64,000 bases of DNA from Combretum micranthum (Eukaryota > Streptophyta > Magnoliopsida > Myrtales > Combretaceae), in the NCBI GenBank assembly GCA_024138025.1, contig JAMXBD010004263.1:1-64000 (forward strand), in the 5' to 3' direction. The position numbers and the translations under genes were made by a program. Below the pieces are notes generated by a model that saw only the letters and a program-made list of their open reading frames with translations, was not told where the DNA came from and did no database searches. Shown piece by piece: positions 51,965-63,294 of this stretch (its first letter is position 1; each line of letters opens with the position of its first letter).

Positions 51965-53285
51965 GACGGCCCAGATTTCATCAAACAGATCAGCGGCTCA
52001 GATTTCATCAAGCAACATACGGCTCAGATCGAGTCAACAAGCGATCAGACGATCCAGATCGATCAGCGAGATCAACGCTCCAGATCTCGTCCGCTTCATC
52101 CGACGTCCAGGTTAATCCGCATTATTTTATTAATAGTTTATATATAATTAATTTCAGAAAATAATAAAAAATAGTAAAAAATTTATAAAAATTCATAAAA
52201 AAATCAGAAAAATTCAGAAAAATACAGAAAAATCCAGAAAAGTCAAAATATTTATTTTTTATATAAAATTTATTTTTTTAATATATTTTTATATTTTTTG
52301 AATATTTTTAATATTTATTATAACACACAATTACCTTAAAAATGTATATTAATGCATGAAAAATCTATTTTTAATATATTTAAAAAATTATTCTGGATAT
52401 GTTGTGAAATTATGTGATATATTTTAAAAAAAATAATAAAAAAAAAATATAATAAAAAATAAAAATAGATAAAAATGACAAAATTGGATTTTCCAAAAAA
52501 CAAAATTTTTTAGAAAAGAAATAAAATAATAAAAAATGATTTTCGGACTTAGAAAAATTATGTTTTCATAAAATAAAAAATCAATTGATTAGATCATAGG
52601 AGCTCAAAAAAATGATTTTTTATAAAAACTTGAAAATTTAATGAACTTAAATTGAGAATAGTTCAAAAAAATTAAAATTGATCAACAAATTAAATTTTTT
52701 TTAAAAGAACTACGTTTTGACTGATCTCGATTAGCGAGTACGTAGGCACCTGCGGGGCGACATAAAAAATGAAAAAATGTTTTTGTTTTTTAATATTGTG
52801 AATAATTATTTTGTAAATATAAGTTTTTTGTAAAAAAAAAGAAATCTATTTGTATAAAAAAATAATAAAAAATAAAGAAATAATAAAAAATAAAAAATGA
52901 ATTTGATTTGTAAATATTTGTGCTATAATGTTTTAATTAAATTTTTTTTTGAGCATGAAAAGATAGATTAAAATTTAAAATTCCGAAAGTGTAACCAATT
53001 TGGTTTTAATAGGTTAGCCCCCGAATCCATGATATCTGGTTTTAAAAGTTGATTTTTAAATCAAATTTCACAGACTAGTAGCTAAGTTAGGATCAACCGA
53101 CCCATTGATCCTAGCTTTTTATTTTTTTCCTGATTTATATCAGGGTGGCGACTCTAATTTTTTTTTTAAAATTTCTTTTAACCCCTAGTCGAGGATTCAT
53201 GTTAAATGGGTTCGGGTTTAATGAATCGGGTTAGGAGAAATGAACCAGATAAGATTAGTGGAAAAAAATCCAGGCTCGACAAAAG

Positions 53286-53697
53286 TAGACATGACAATTA
53301 AACACCGATAGTAAGAAAATACGCTAAAAAGCGATATCTGATATTTCTAGCTACCGAAAAATTACGAAATTGATATTTTTGGAAATCTCATATTTTTACG
53401 AGTCTAACGTATATTCGGAATATTTTTCCTATTCCGGGCTTCCGGACACGTTTTCAAGAACTATGTCCGATCGTTCAAAGGACACTCAAATTTTGAAAAA
53501 CTGATATTTTTATAAAACCTATAGCTATTACGAACTATTACAACTAATTTCCCAACTTCGTTTCCTAGGGCTTGAGAAAATGGCAATGCCGACCTTAAGC
53601 GTTACGTAAACTAGGGTTTGGTTGACTCTGCGAAATCCGGTTGACTTCCGATTAGGGTTTGAACTATAATTCGAATCCAAAAATTTCGGGATTTACA
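53286..53697 (-). mobile_element. Family-1 solo LTR, copy J, second segment
   Basis: Resumes GTAGACATGACAATTAAA after the Tat/Ogre insertion, matching 55460-55490 of copy F, and ends CGGGATTTACA at 53697 followed by TSD TGATC. Confidence 0.92.
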
Positions 53698-53702
53698 TGA
53701 TC

Positions 53703-55189
53703 ACTAACTCAAATTTTTCATTTTAATTCCATTACTTGTTTTACACATTATTCATGCCTAAATTCATTTTAACTTGTTAAAATCATTCCTTAGAGATACC
53801 TATTACATATACCTTTCATTTTTCATGAAAAATATGAGTTTCAAAGTGGTTTCAAGGGTTTTTAAAATAGATTTCAAAAAACCATCCGAATTTTCCACTA
53901 GACATTTCTAACAAAGTCTTTTCTTTTTCAAGTTCCTTGTCCTATATTCATAAAGATCTATCATCTAACACATCTATATACATGCAAGGCTAATCTTTTA
54001 TGATCATTAATGCATGAAAGCTCAAAATATCCACATGAACATAAATATCAATAAAAGTATGAGTGCCTAAACACTAGATCTACCACTTATAGTGCATGAA
54101 CATGAGTTTAATGACATGAACACAAAAAACTTTCCATGCAAGATCTCTACTTTACATGCATGAACATGATATTATCTCAACAAAAATTTCATTAAACACA
54201 AGATCTACTTCTTGTGATGGCTTGATATTCTTGTATTAGTGTTTTCCTATCCCTAGCATTTGCTTATTGGGATTTAAGGTGGAAAACACACAAGAATGGT
54301 CTTGCCATTACAAGATTTGGTAATAACAAAGCTTGAAATCATCATACAAATGGAGATTTGAAGAAGAAGAGAAGATGAAATGAACTTGTGAAGGTGTATG
54401 TGTGTGTGTGTTACGACACACTAAGGAGAGGAAGAGAGAGTTTAACCTTTGTAAAAAAAAATTGAATGAGTGAAAATGAGGAGAGAGAGAGAAAATGAGC
54501 TTATATATTGAATGTATTAGGGTTTAGTTATAATAAAGAAGTAAAAATAAAACAAAAATAGAGGGAATTAGGGAGGGAGTACGCCGGCCATATGAGAGGG
54601 AGCGAGAGAGAGATATTTGAATTTTGATAAAATTTGTAATTTAAGTAATAAAATGTAATAATTAATTAGGAAACAAAATTTCTTGAAAAATAAAATTATA
54701 ATAAGTAGTTGTAAGGATGTAAGAATAGGGTATGGGTAATGTGTAGTGTAGGTTGTACATGTGAATAGTAGACAGGACATCTACTTTACCGGTTGTAAAG
54801 AAAATACAAGAAAAGGCTATAACTGTAATTTTTATAGCCCGAAAAATTATAAAATTTATATTTTTGAAATCCTTATAAAATTTCGGTTCTAATGAATATT
54901 CCGGAATATTTTTCTGAGTTTCTGGTCTCGGAACACGTTTTTCCATAATTGAGCTCGGGAAGGCCCGAAATAGAAAATTTTCCGAATTTAAAACTTTCTA
55001 AGGTTTAAAATATACTTTAAAACAATAATTCATATTCATTTACTTTATAAAACTTCTTTTGTTATGAAACCGAAGGAAAGCCGGATTTAGGGTTTCTAGC
55101 TTCTCTTACTAAGCTTAACTGGACTGGATTAGGGTTTTGCTTTTCGATTCCCGGAGTTTACTTGACTACTAAGAATATCGGGGTTTACA
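53703..55189 (-). mobile_element. Family-1 solo LTR, copy I, second segment
   Basis: Continues copy I after TGATC and ends GGGGTTTACA at 55189, followed by GGGTA (55190-55194), the TSD partner of 32713-32717. Total for I is about 3.39 kb. It contains AT-rich sequence, GA-rich stretches near 54360-54500 and no coding domain. Confidence 0.92.
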
Positions 55190-55194
55190 GGGTA

Positions 55195-55895
55195 TTTATA
55201 GGAAAATGTGGAAGGAAATTTGTGTTAATTAAATAAATGAAAAATAAAACAATTTGAGGGGAAAGAAGAGGGGGTCGGCGCAAAACAAGAGAGAAAGAGA
55301 GAGGATTTTTTTTTTTTTTTGTATTTTTGTTAATGAAAATAAGATATGGATATGTGAAGTTGTATTGGAAATGAAAATTGTAAGAAAATAGAGGTATGGT
55401 TATAAGAGTAGGTTATAAGAAAAAGTAGAGATAGATAAATAGTGTAGAATAGTAATAAATAATGTAATGTAAAGTAGACATGATAATTAAAGTACCGGTA
55501 GTAAGAAAATACGCGTATAATTACGATATCTGATATTTTTAGTTATTGAAAAATTATGAAACTGATATTTTTCAAAACCTTATATTTTTACGAGTCTAAC
55601 GGTATATCCGGAATATTTTTACTATTATGAGCCTCGAGAGATGCTTTTCGAAAACTGTACCCAATTGGGCTCAAAACGAATCGCGGTTTAACTAATTTGA
55701 TACTTTTAAGCTTTCTCATGTTATTACGAACTATTCTACATACTAATCTCTTACTTACTCACTTAGGGTTACGAATACGGGATTGCCGGACTTGAACGGT
55801 TACGTCTGACTAGGGTTTTGTTGACTTTATGGTTTTTGGTTGACCTTTTAATTGAGGTTTAAGCTTAATTAATCACAAAACTTTGGGGGTTTACA
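55195..55895 (-). mobile_element. Family-1 solo LTR, copy F, second segment
   Basis: Continues F within its TATA box (TATTTATA 55193-55200, shared with the TSD of I) and ends GGGGGTTTACA at 55895. The following AGAAA matches AGAAC (30059-30063) at four of five bases. Sequence on both sides rejoins into the family consensus of copy E, which supports the end despite the mismatch. Total for F about 3.36 kb. Confidence 0.85.
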
Positions 55896-55900
55896 AGAAA

Positions 55901-56066
55901 TTTTATGAAATTCTCATTTTGGGTATTTCTTTTATCTAGGTAATGAAGAATACAGGATTTTCTTTCCCGATGATTACTACGACTAAGAAGATTGTGATAT
56001 AGACGAGTGAGTTTTTCCTCCTAATTTCATTACCTTGGTTGTGCTTATAAATAGTTGCACTAGATC
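55901..56066 (+). mobile_element. Family-1 solo LTR, copy E, second segment
   Basis: Resumes with TCTCATTTTGGGTATTTCTT, the sequence expected after 30063 from copies C and G, and stops at CACTAGATC where copy G is inserted (TSD AGATC 56062-56066). Confidence 0.88.
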
Positions 56067-57225
56067 TGTAAGCCTCTAGATTTTTTGGTAAATATAAGTA
56101 AACCCTAAGAACCAGAATCCTAAAGTCAACCTAGTTCTATATTTAGTTTAGTGGATATAGATCTGGTAATCATGCGCGTGAAACCTAAAAATAATAAAAA
56201 TGAGATAATTTCGAATTATAGTTTGGAATTATATAAGAAAGCTTAAAAAGATCAGATTCGCCAAAATTTAATTCGTTTCGGACCTGAATGGGATCAGTTT
56301 CTAAAATTAATATCCTAACAAGTGAAATAGTGAAGATATTCTGATAATACTATTAGACTTGTAAAAATATAAGGATTTCAAAAATATCAGTTTTAGAATT
56401 TTTCGGTAACTAAAAATATTAGATATAGCTCATTTACGCATATTTTTTTTACTATCGGTATTTTAATTGTCTAGTATACTATTCATAGTACTATTTTTAC
56501 TATTTATTATTATTTCACCACCTCTACTTTTTCTTACAACCTATTCTTATACTTTACCATACCTATTCCTCACAATTTACCTTCCCTATATAATTTTGTT
56601 TACATCACATCTTACACATTACTACTTTTCATTACAAAACAACAAAATAAATAAATTCAACCCAACCCCCACCCCCTACAAATACAAACCCCCCCCCCCC
56701 CCCCAATCAAACTAGCGCCCCTTCTCTCTTTATAATCTATTTATTTTTCTTTTTCATTTTCACATATCTCATTTTTCCTACTAAAACTTTACCAAATTCA
56801 CTCCATAAATTCTCTCTCCAATTTCTCTTCCAAACTTTCTCTTCTCTTCACAAAACCACTACCCACATATTACTACAACCACCCCTTTCTTCATCAACAA
56901 ATATATACCTTAGTAAAACTTCTCATATTTACTCTTCATGTTCATGTAACTTAACATGAGCTTAGTGCGTGTTTCCTAATACCATATTTAAAGAAGCAAC
57001 AATATGTTCGTATTTTTTCTTGTTCATGCACAAATTTCTTTATGTTATTATGTTCTTTTATTGTTGCTATTAATATTGCTCTAATTTAAGTTCTATATGT
57101 TATTATATAATTATGTATATATATTCTTAGAGTCTAAGCGCTCACTAATGTAACTTTTTATTATTATTGCTCTTATTATTATGCTTTTTCTTATCTTTCT
57201 TTTTTTTTTTCTTTTTGGGACTAGT
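56067..57225 (+). mobile_element. Family-1 solo LTR, copy G, first segment
   Basis: Begins TGTAAGCCTCTAG after AGATC. Includes a C16-type homopolymer at about 56689-56704 and the palindrome TCATGT/ACATGA at 56942-56959. Copy H interrupts it after CTAGT (57221-57225). Confidence 0.92.
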
Positions 57226-57869
57226 TGTAAACCCTTAAAATTTCGTTAATTTTCATTTCGATCTTAGAATTAAAAGTCAACCGGAACCCTAAAGGTCAAC
57301 AAAGTCTAGTACAAACCAAAAATTTAGATCCGGCATTCCCGTATTCTTTAGCCCTAGAAAACGACATTGGGTTTATTAGTAATAATAGTTTGTAATATCC
57401 TGAGGAAACATAAAAATATCATATTCGCGAATTTAGTGTCATTCGGACTCAAACGGGATCAGTTCTCAAAAAGCATATCTCGCAGCCAAGAATAATAAAA
57501 ATATTCTGCTAATACCGTTAGAATCGAGTTAATACAAAGATTTCAAAAATATCAATTTCGTAATTTTTCGGTAACTAAAAATAATAGATATCACATTATA
57601 CGTGTATTTTCTTACTACTAGTATTTTACTAGTCATATCTACTTTACATTACACTATTCATTACTATTCTACACTATTTATTTATCTCTACTTTATTTAA
57701 TACCTACTCTTACAACACCATACACATATTATCTTTACTTTTTACCTTTCCCATAACTTTATATCATATCTATCTTGCAAATTATTACTTTTAATACACA
57801 AAAATCCAAATATCTAATTTTTTTCTTTTTATTTTATTTTATTACATCTAAATTCACTCCCCATTTTCC

Positions 57870-57877
57870 TATAAATA
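57870..57877 (+). promoter_or_regulatory. Putative TATA box of family-1 LTR (copy H)
   Basis: TATAAATA followed by CCCCCC, about 645 bp into the LTR; the clearest TATA box in the family here. Confidence 0.6.
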
Positions 57878-58047
57878 CCCCCCTCCTATTTCACTCCATT
57901 CACATATTTACTATTCACAAACTCACTACTAAATCTCCCAAAATTCTCATCTCAAAACTCTCTCAAAATCTCCTCTCAAAACCCTCTCATACTACAAACA
58001 CAACTACCATTCTTACCTTAGATAAAAATTCTCTTTAAATTTCTCTT

Positions 58048-58078
58048 ACCATGTCATGTAACTTTACATGACTATGGT
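58048..58078 (+). repeat. Near-perfect palindrome in family-1 LTR (copy H)
   Basis: ACCAT-GTCATGTAA then TTACATGAC-T-ATGGT: a stem of about 14 bp with a 2-base centre and one unpaired base, about 180 bp downstream of the TATA box. Equivalents: 3875-3894, 15593-15612, 18663-18693, 28068-28087, 56942-56959. Confidence 0.85.
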
Positions 58079-60164
58079 ATGAATTTCCTAAACTTAATGT
58101 TATGGAAGCTATACTATGTTCATGTATTGTTCTTGCTCATGAATATGTATCTATGTAATTCTATGTTGTTATTTTGCTCATATTATTATTGATTTTATGC
58201 TAACCTCTTATATATATATAACTAGATATAATTATGTACTTTTAGAGCATATAATTTCATTGTTATTTATTTAATTCCAAGTTATGCAATTTATTTATTT
58301 ATTTCATGTTATTTTAAAACCAGTCTCTAGTCTTAGACTTGTCCTCATCAAGTCAAAACAATATTTTCTTTCTTTTCCTTATTTCTTATGGACTAGTCCA
58401 TGCTTAGTCCCGGGATACCTTAAGGAAGCTAAGGTTCCCAATACTTGACATATTTCTTTACTTGCTTATTTTATTACTTATTATGCCTTTCTTGTATTTT
58501 CATAATTTTATGATTTCATATTCATGATCATGCATGAACATATTAATTTTGTCTCAACAAAATAAAGAAGGAAAAAGTTTTCTTAAAATAAAAGCGCTTC
58601 TCCAAAAATAAATGTTGTCATGAAAAAATGATTTTTCATAAAAACTTAGGAATTTATCTTAACAAATCTTTTCTAGAATACTAGAGGAATTCATCATAAA
58701 TTTTAATAACCAAAGAACATAGAAAATTTTTACAAAACATACATACACTTTACAACGTCATAAAATGGAAAAGAAACAAAATTTCACTAAACTTCATTTT
58801 CCACCAATACTTTGGAACATAAAGGAATAGTTTAGTTTAGCAAACACCAAGAAATTTCCTTTCATCAAAATAGAATGATCTTAAGGAATAAGATAAATCA
58901 ACAACTTAGGAAATCATTTCTTTAAATGTAAGAAAATATAGAATTATTACTACTTTTAAAAAAAAAGCATCAGAAACTAAGCTATAAGGAATTTAGAAAA
59001 ATGAAATTCATTCTTTTGAAATTTAAAAAGACTAAAGGAAATGGAATAAGGAAAAGAAAATACTCATTTAAAATAACTTGAGAAATTTTCTAGCAAACTA
59101 AGAACTTTTCAAAAGTTTTACTTTTTCAAAATTTTTAGAAGACTTTACTTTTACCAAAAATTTATGGTTGAGACAACTTAATTAATTTCATGCATTTAAC
59201 TTGAGCCAATGAATATACATATATACACACATTTCAAAGGTCTTTCAAACCATCATAATATTTGTATCTTTGATATAAGTTTTTGTAAAAAAGAAAAAGT
59301 AAGTTTTGAAAAATTCTTGGTGAATCTGTTCACCACTGTTTCGGAGCTCAAATGACTTAGTTTGATGAAAATAGTTTTATAATTGGATAGATCTTTTCGA
59401 ATAGGTAGAAAATGGTATATTATATGTGTAATTCCAAGTTAAAATGACCAAGTTATGACCATTTTAAGTTGGAATTACTCTCTATAAGAATTTTAACGAT
59501 CTTATGATATAGTTTTTGATAAGAACCATAGAATCAACAAGAAATACTCATTATGGGTATTCTTCTTGATTAGGTGATCCCGAGGAGGAGTGTTCGTACC
59601 CGAAAGATTATTTCGATTAGTGGAATTACCGAGCGACTCATCTATAAGAAAGAAGTATCATCATGGTTGACTGAGTCTACTTCCCTTTATTTTTCATACT
59701 TATGTTTGTGCTTGTAATTTTAGTTGCATTACATTTAAGGAAAGATAAAATAGAAGTTGTATGATAATATGTTGAAAGAATATTAAATATATCGAAGCAC
59801 GGAATGCTTGTAATAAATTGTATGTTTATTAGCATGTTGAAGTGTCTGAAATTGGATGATCACCTGTAAAAAAAATAAAATATGACAACTAGGCTTTAAA
59901 CAAAAGTTGACACATACATTTCACATGTTGAGTCACATTGCATTTACTATTATACAATTGGTGGGACAAGTGTATGATAGTGGTGGTAGGTATAACCGGT
60001 ATATCATGTATTTGGCAAGTAGGAGCCGATGAAAACTACATAAAATGGTGGCTAGTAGGAGCCGGTAATAACTACACGTTTTTTACAGCATATAGGAGCC
60101 CATAAGATCTGTAAAAATGTTTTAAAAGAAGTAATGGCCGTGATGGGCCGGGATACCTAACCCC

Positions 60165-60213
60165 GAATGAAGGGCATAATTCATTCAACATATGATTCCG
60201 GGAAAATCATATG
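60165..60213 (+). other. Paired hairpins in family-1 LTR (copy H)
   Basis: GAATGAA/TTCATTC (60165-60186) and CATATGATT/AATCATATG (60189-60213), perfect stems. Confidence 0.8.
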
Positions 60214-60769
60214 TCTTGTTTACTCATATGTTTGTTGCATCCCATATGCTTACTTAATAAACTTGTTTGATATTTTGTTTCAAGTATGAATTTTTGAGAT
60301 TTACTCACTAAGCCTGTAAGCTTACGCCCCTACAGATATTTGCATTCTCAGGAATACTTGTTTTTGTACCTGATGTCTCCTCTTATCCGCGTAAGTTTTC
60401 TTTTGGAGCTTTTGAAGGAAATCTACTTGAAGAATTAGATTAAAATTCCTCTGAAATCTTTTGATGTAGCATTAAAGTATTGCAAAGACCATTAGCTATT
60501 TCGATCTTTGGGTTTTAGCCGGGGTATGCCATAAGAATCATGTAACAGATCTTTGATTATTAATATTATGATCTATTTATTTCTAGATTATTATATGTTC
60601 ATTATTACTTGCTTAGACCACACTTCCCAAAAGCGTCTCCTATTACTATGCTAGACGCCTTACATGTAATACTAAGACTTTCGCGTGACTAAGCTGGTCA
60701 TTCTTGAGTCTTGATATTATATGTGGCGGGCTGTCACGTTTAGGGTACCCTTCGGGATGTGACACTAGT

Positions 60770-63289
60770 CTATTCTTAATCCTTAAAAACCTTGATGAAG
60801 CTAAGGCTCCCAATACTTGACCGGGTAGTCTTGATAAAGCTAACGCTCCTAATACTTGATCTTATTATTATGATTATTTGTTTCTTATATATATCTCTAT
60901 CTTATTATATAATATTCTCATCTTTCTCATAACTACACATTCTCATTCATGCATAAACATATTGATTTTGTCTCAATAGAAATGAAGAAGAAGTTTTTTC
61001 TTTAATAAAATGAGACTAAACTCTTTTTAAAATAAATTTTTGTCACTTAATGAAGATTTTTCCATCAAAGACTTGGGAATTGTTTTTAATAAATTCTTTT
61101 CAAAAACTTAGATAAGCTTATCATGGAACTTTAAGGTATCAACAAAGAGAATTTCTCAAAGATTTAACTAAGTAGATACACACTCTCTTATCAAAATAAT
61201 AACATGAAAAAATGTTGGTTTAAAACTTTAATGTTGATAATTCTTTATTATGAAAATTCTTTATAAAAATTTATTTATAGGATTTTTACCCACTTCATGA
61301 TAAAAACTAGGAACTAGACAAGTTTTCAAGATAAAATAGGAATCAACTCACTAGTTTATAAATCCACTTAGAGAAATAAAAATTTGCCAACAACCTAAGA
61401 AAATAAGTTCCTAAATGATAACTCATTTTTCTAAGAGATAGGATAAACATTAGACATTATCAATAGCTTAAGAAAATTTTGAAATTCTTTCTTTTCAAAT
61501 AAAATTGGTAGGAAACTTAAAAGACCAAAATTTAAGGTTGAAATTATCTTTAAAGAGTTAGGAAATAAAATATAAAAGGAAAACACTTATTTATAACGAC
61601 TCAAGGAATTATAGTTTTCTTTCAAACCATTTAAGGAGAAAATTTTCAAAGTTCAATTTTTCAAACCTATAAAACAAGTTGTTTTATGAAAAATAATTGA
61701 TCAGACAACACCAATGAATTCATGCATAAAGTATGATTCTATTTATGTATCAAAAAGATTTTTTAACCACATACATATCTATATACTTGTTTAAGGATTT
61801 TTGAAAGAAGAAAAGTTTGGAAAATTGTTTTTTCAAAGTTGGAAAATTCATGGTGAATCTGTACCCAACATTCCGAGGGCTAAATAACCTTTTATGATAA
61901 AAATAACCATAGAAATAGACAGATCTTTTTGAGTAGGTAGAAAACGACATATTTTATGTGGAATTCTAAGTTAAAATGAGTAAGTTATGACCATTTTAAG
62001 TTGGAATTTCCTTAAAACCGAATTTTGACGAATTTACTAAGATAGATTTAAAAAATTCAAGTAGATCTTGAATAAAATACTCATTTTGGGTATTTCTTTT
62101 GTTTAGGTCACGAGGACTGAGATTTTCCCTTTCCCAAGGATTACTTCAACTAATAGGAATCGCTATGACTGAGTGAGTTTTCCTTTAAGTTTTATGTATT
62201 CACGCATGCACTTGTAGAATAGAGCACTAGATGTTAAAAAAAGATAAGAATTGGTATGCATGTGGGTTGTCATGAGAGTTATGTATGTGATTCATTTTGT
62301 GTGATCAATAAACGATAAGTATATCGAAGCTCAATTGATTGATTTATATAAATTGTCTCTATGCATATTACTGTGCGTGCAAATATTGATTGAATGCCTT
62401 AAATGAATTAATATCGGACTAGAAATCCCTTAAAACTAAATTGCTCATGCATATCACTTAGAATATCATTTTCGCATTTTGTTACTATTCCTCAGCGTGA
62501 GACCGGAAAGGTAAGCTGCTTAGCTACATCTTGAGGAATTAGGGTGTTCGAGGAATATGGCCTCATGCTGTAGCTGAGCTGGATCGATCACTATGGGTAA
62601 GGAAAGTTTGGGGACTAGTATTACGATTGATTAGAACCCCATGATGCGCACAAATTTCAAGGAGGTTGATTATGACCCATTCAAAGCATTTCCTAACCCA
62701 TAATGGAGGGGTAAATCCATTCTATATGCGAAATCGGATAGTCGTATGTATTGTTTAATCATATGGTTGTTTGCATTTCATATGCTTATTTAATGGACTT
62801 GTTTGAATGTTTATTATGAGTACTTTTGCATAAGGATTATCTCACTAAGCTAGTTATGCTTATTCCCTAATAGATTTCTGATGTTGTAGGATCTTGTTTT
62901 GTACCCAAGACCACCTTGACTGTATGCGTAGAACCTACGCTTTTGGGAAGCTTTTGGAAGAAATTCTATTTGAAGTTTTAGATTAGATTTCTTTTAAAAT
63001 CTTCTAGTTTCAATTATTTGTCTTAGTCAGACTATGTTATTATGAAGACTTACCAGGGGAATGTCTCATAGAAGTTATAGAACTTTATATTTTGATGAAT
63101 CATAATAGTATTGTTTTGAATGTTCTGCTACAATTATCTTAAAATGCATAACTCCACCGATCTCCATTTGTTGTGAATGTATGCCTTGTATCAATATGAA
63201 AGCTTTCGAGTGACTAAGGTAGTCATTCTTAAGTTTTAATATTGTGTACGACGGACTGTCACACTTAGGGTACCCGTTGGGTTGTGACA
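60770..63289 (+). mobile_element. Family-1 solo LTR, copy G, second segment
   Basis: Continues G after the TSD of H and ends TTGTGACA at 63289, followed by AGATC (63290-63294), matching 56062-56066. Conserved block at 61905-62010, cassette at about 62490-62690. Total for G about 3.68 kb. Confidence 0.93.
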
Positions 63290-63294
63290 AGATC

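Larger units (their letters stand above)
37487..53281 (+). mobile_element. Complete Tat/Ogre-type Ty3/gypsy retrotransposon (15.8 kb)
   Basis: Two long direct LTRs (37487-40036 and 50055-53281) start TGTAGAC and end CTCGACA. Primer site, ORF1, gag, protease, RT, RNase H, archaeal-like RNase H, integrase, tandem repeats and polypurine tract lie between them in that order. Large size, the extra ORF upstream of gag, the tRNA-Arg-type primer site and the second RNase H before integrase are known traits of the Tat/Ogre lineage. It is flanked by AAAG at 37483-37486 and 53282-53285 (4 bp seen; a fifth base may be lost in the A run). Inserted in solo LTR J. Coding frames are broken by many small indels, so it is non-autonomous as written. 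Confidence 0.95.
50055..53281 (+). repeat. 3' LTR of Tat/Ogre-type element
   Basis: 3227 bp including a 737-bp DNA transposon plus 8-bp TSD; about 2.48 kb without them. Begins TGTAGACGCTC, ends GGCTCGACA. Highly similar to the 5' LTR throughout, with many single-base indels, often in homopolymers, and few substitutions. Confidence 0.95.
57226..60764 (+). mobile_element. Family-1 solo LTR, copy H (3539 bp)
   Basis: Begins TGTAAACCCTT, ends GGGATGTGACA; CTAGT flanks it at 57221-57225 and 60765-60769. Uninterrupted copy with TATA box at 57870, palindrome at 58048-58078, conserved block at about 59375-59475, cassette with three TAGGAGCC repeats (about 60005-60105) and perfect hairpins at 60165-60213. 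It is inserted in the GGGACTAGTC motif of copy G. Confidence 0.95.

Noticed and set aside
37487..53281. Integrated pararetrovirus (caulimovirid) instead of a retrotransposon
   Set aside because: LTRs, integrase, archaeal-like RNase H, primer site and polypurine tract are present; no movement-protein domain was seen.
56689..56704. C homopolymer as a functional motif
   Set aside because: Isolated run in one LTR copy, likely slippage or a base-calling artefact.
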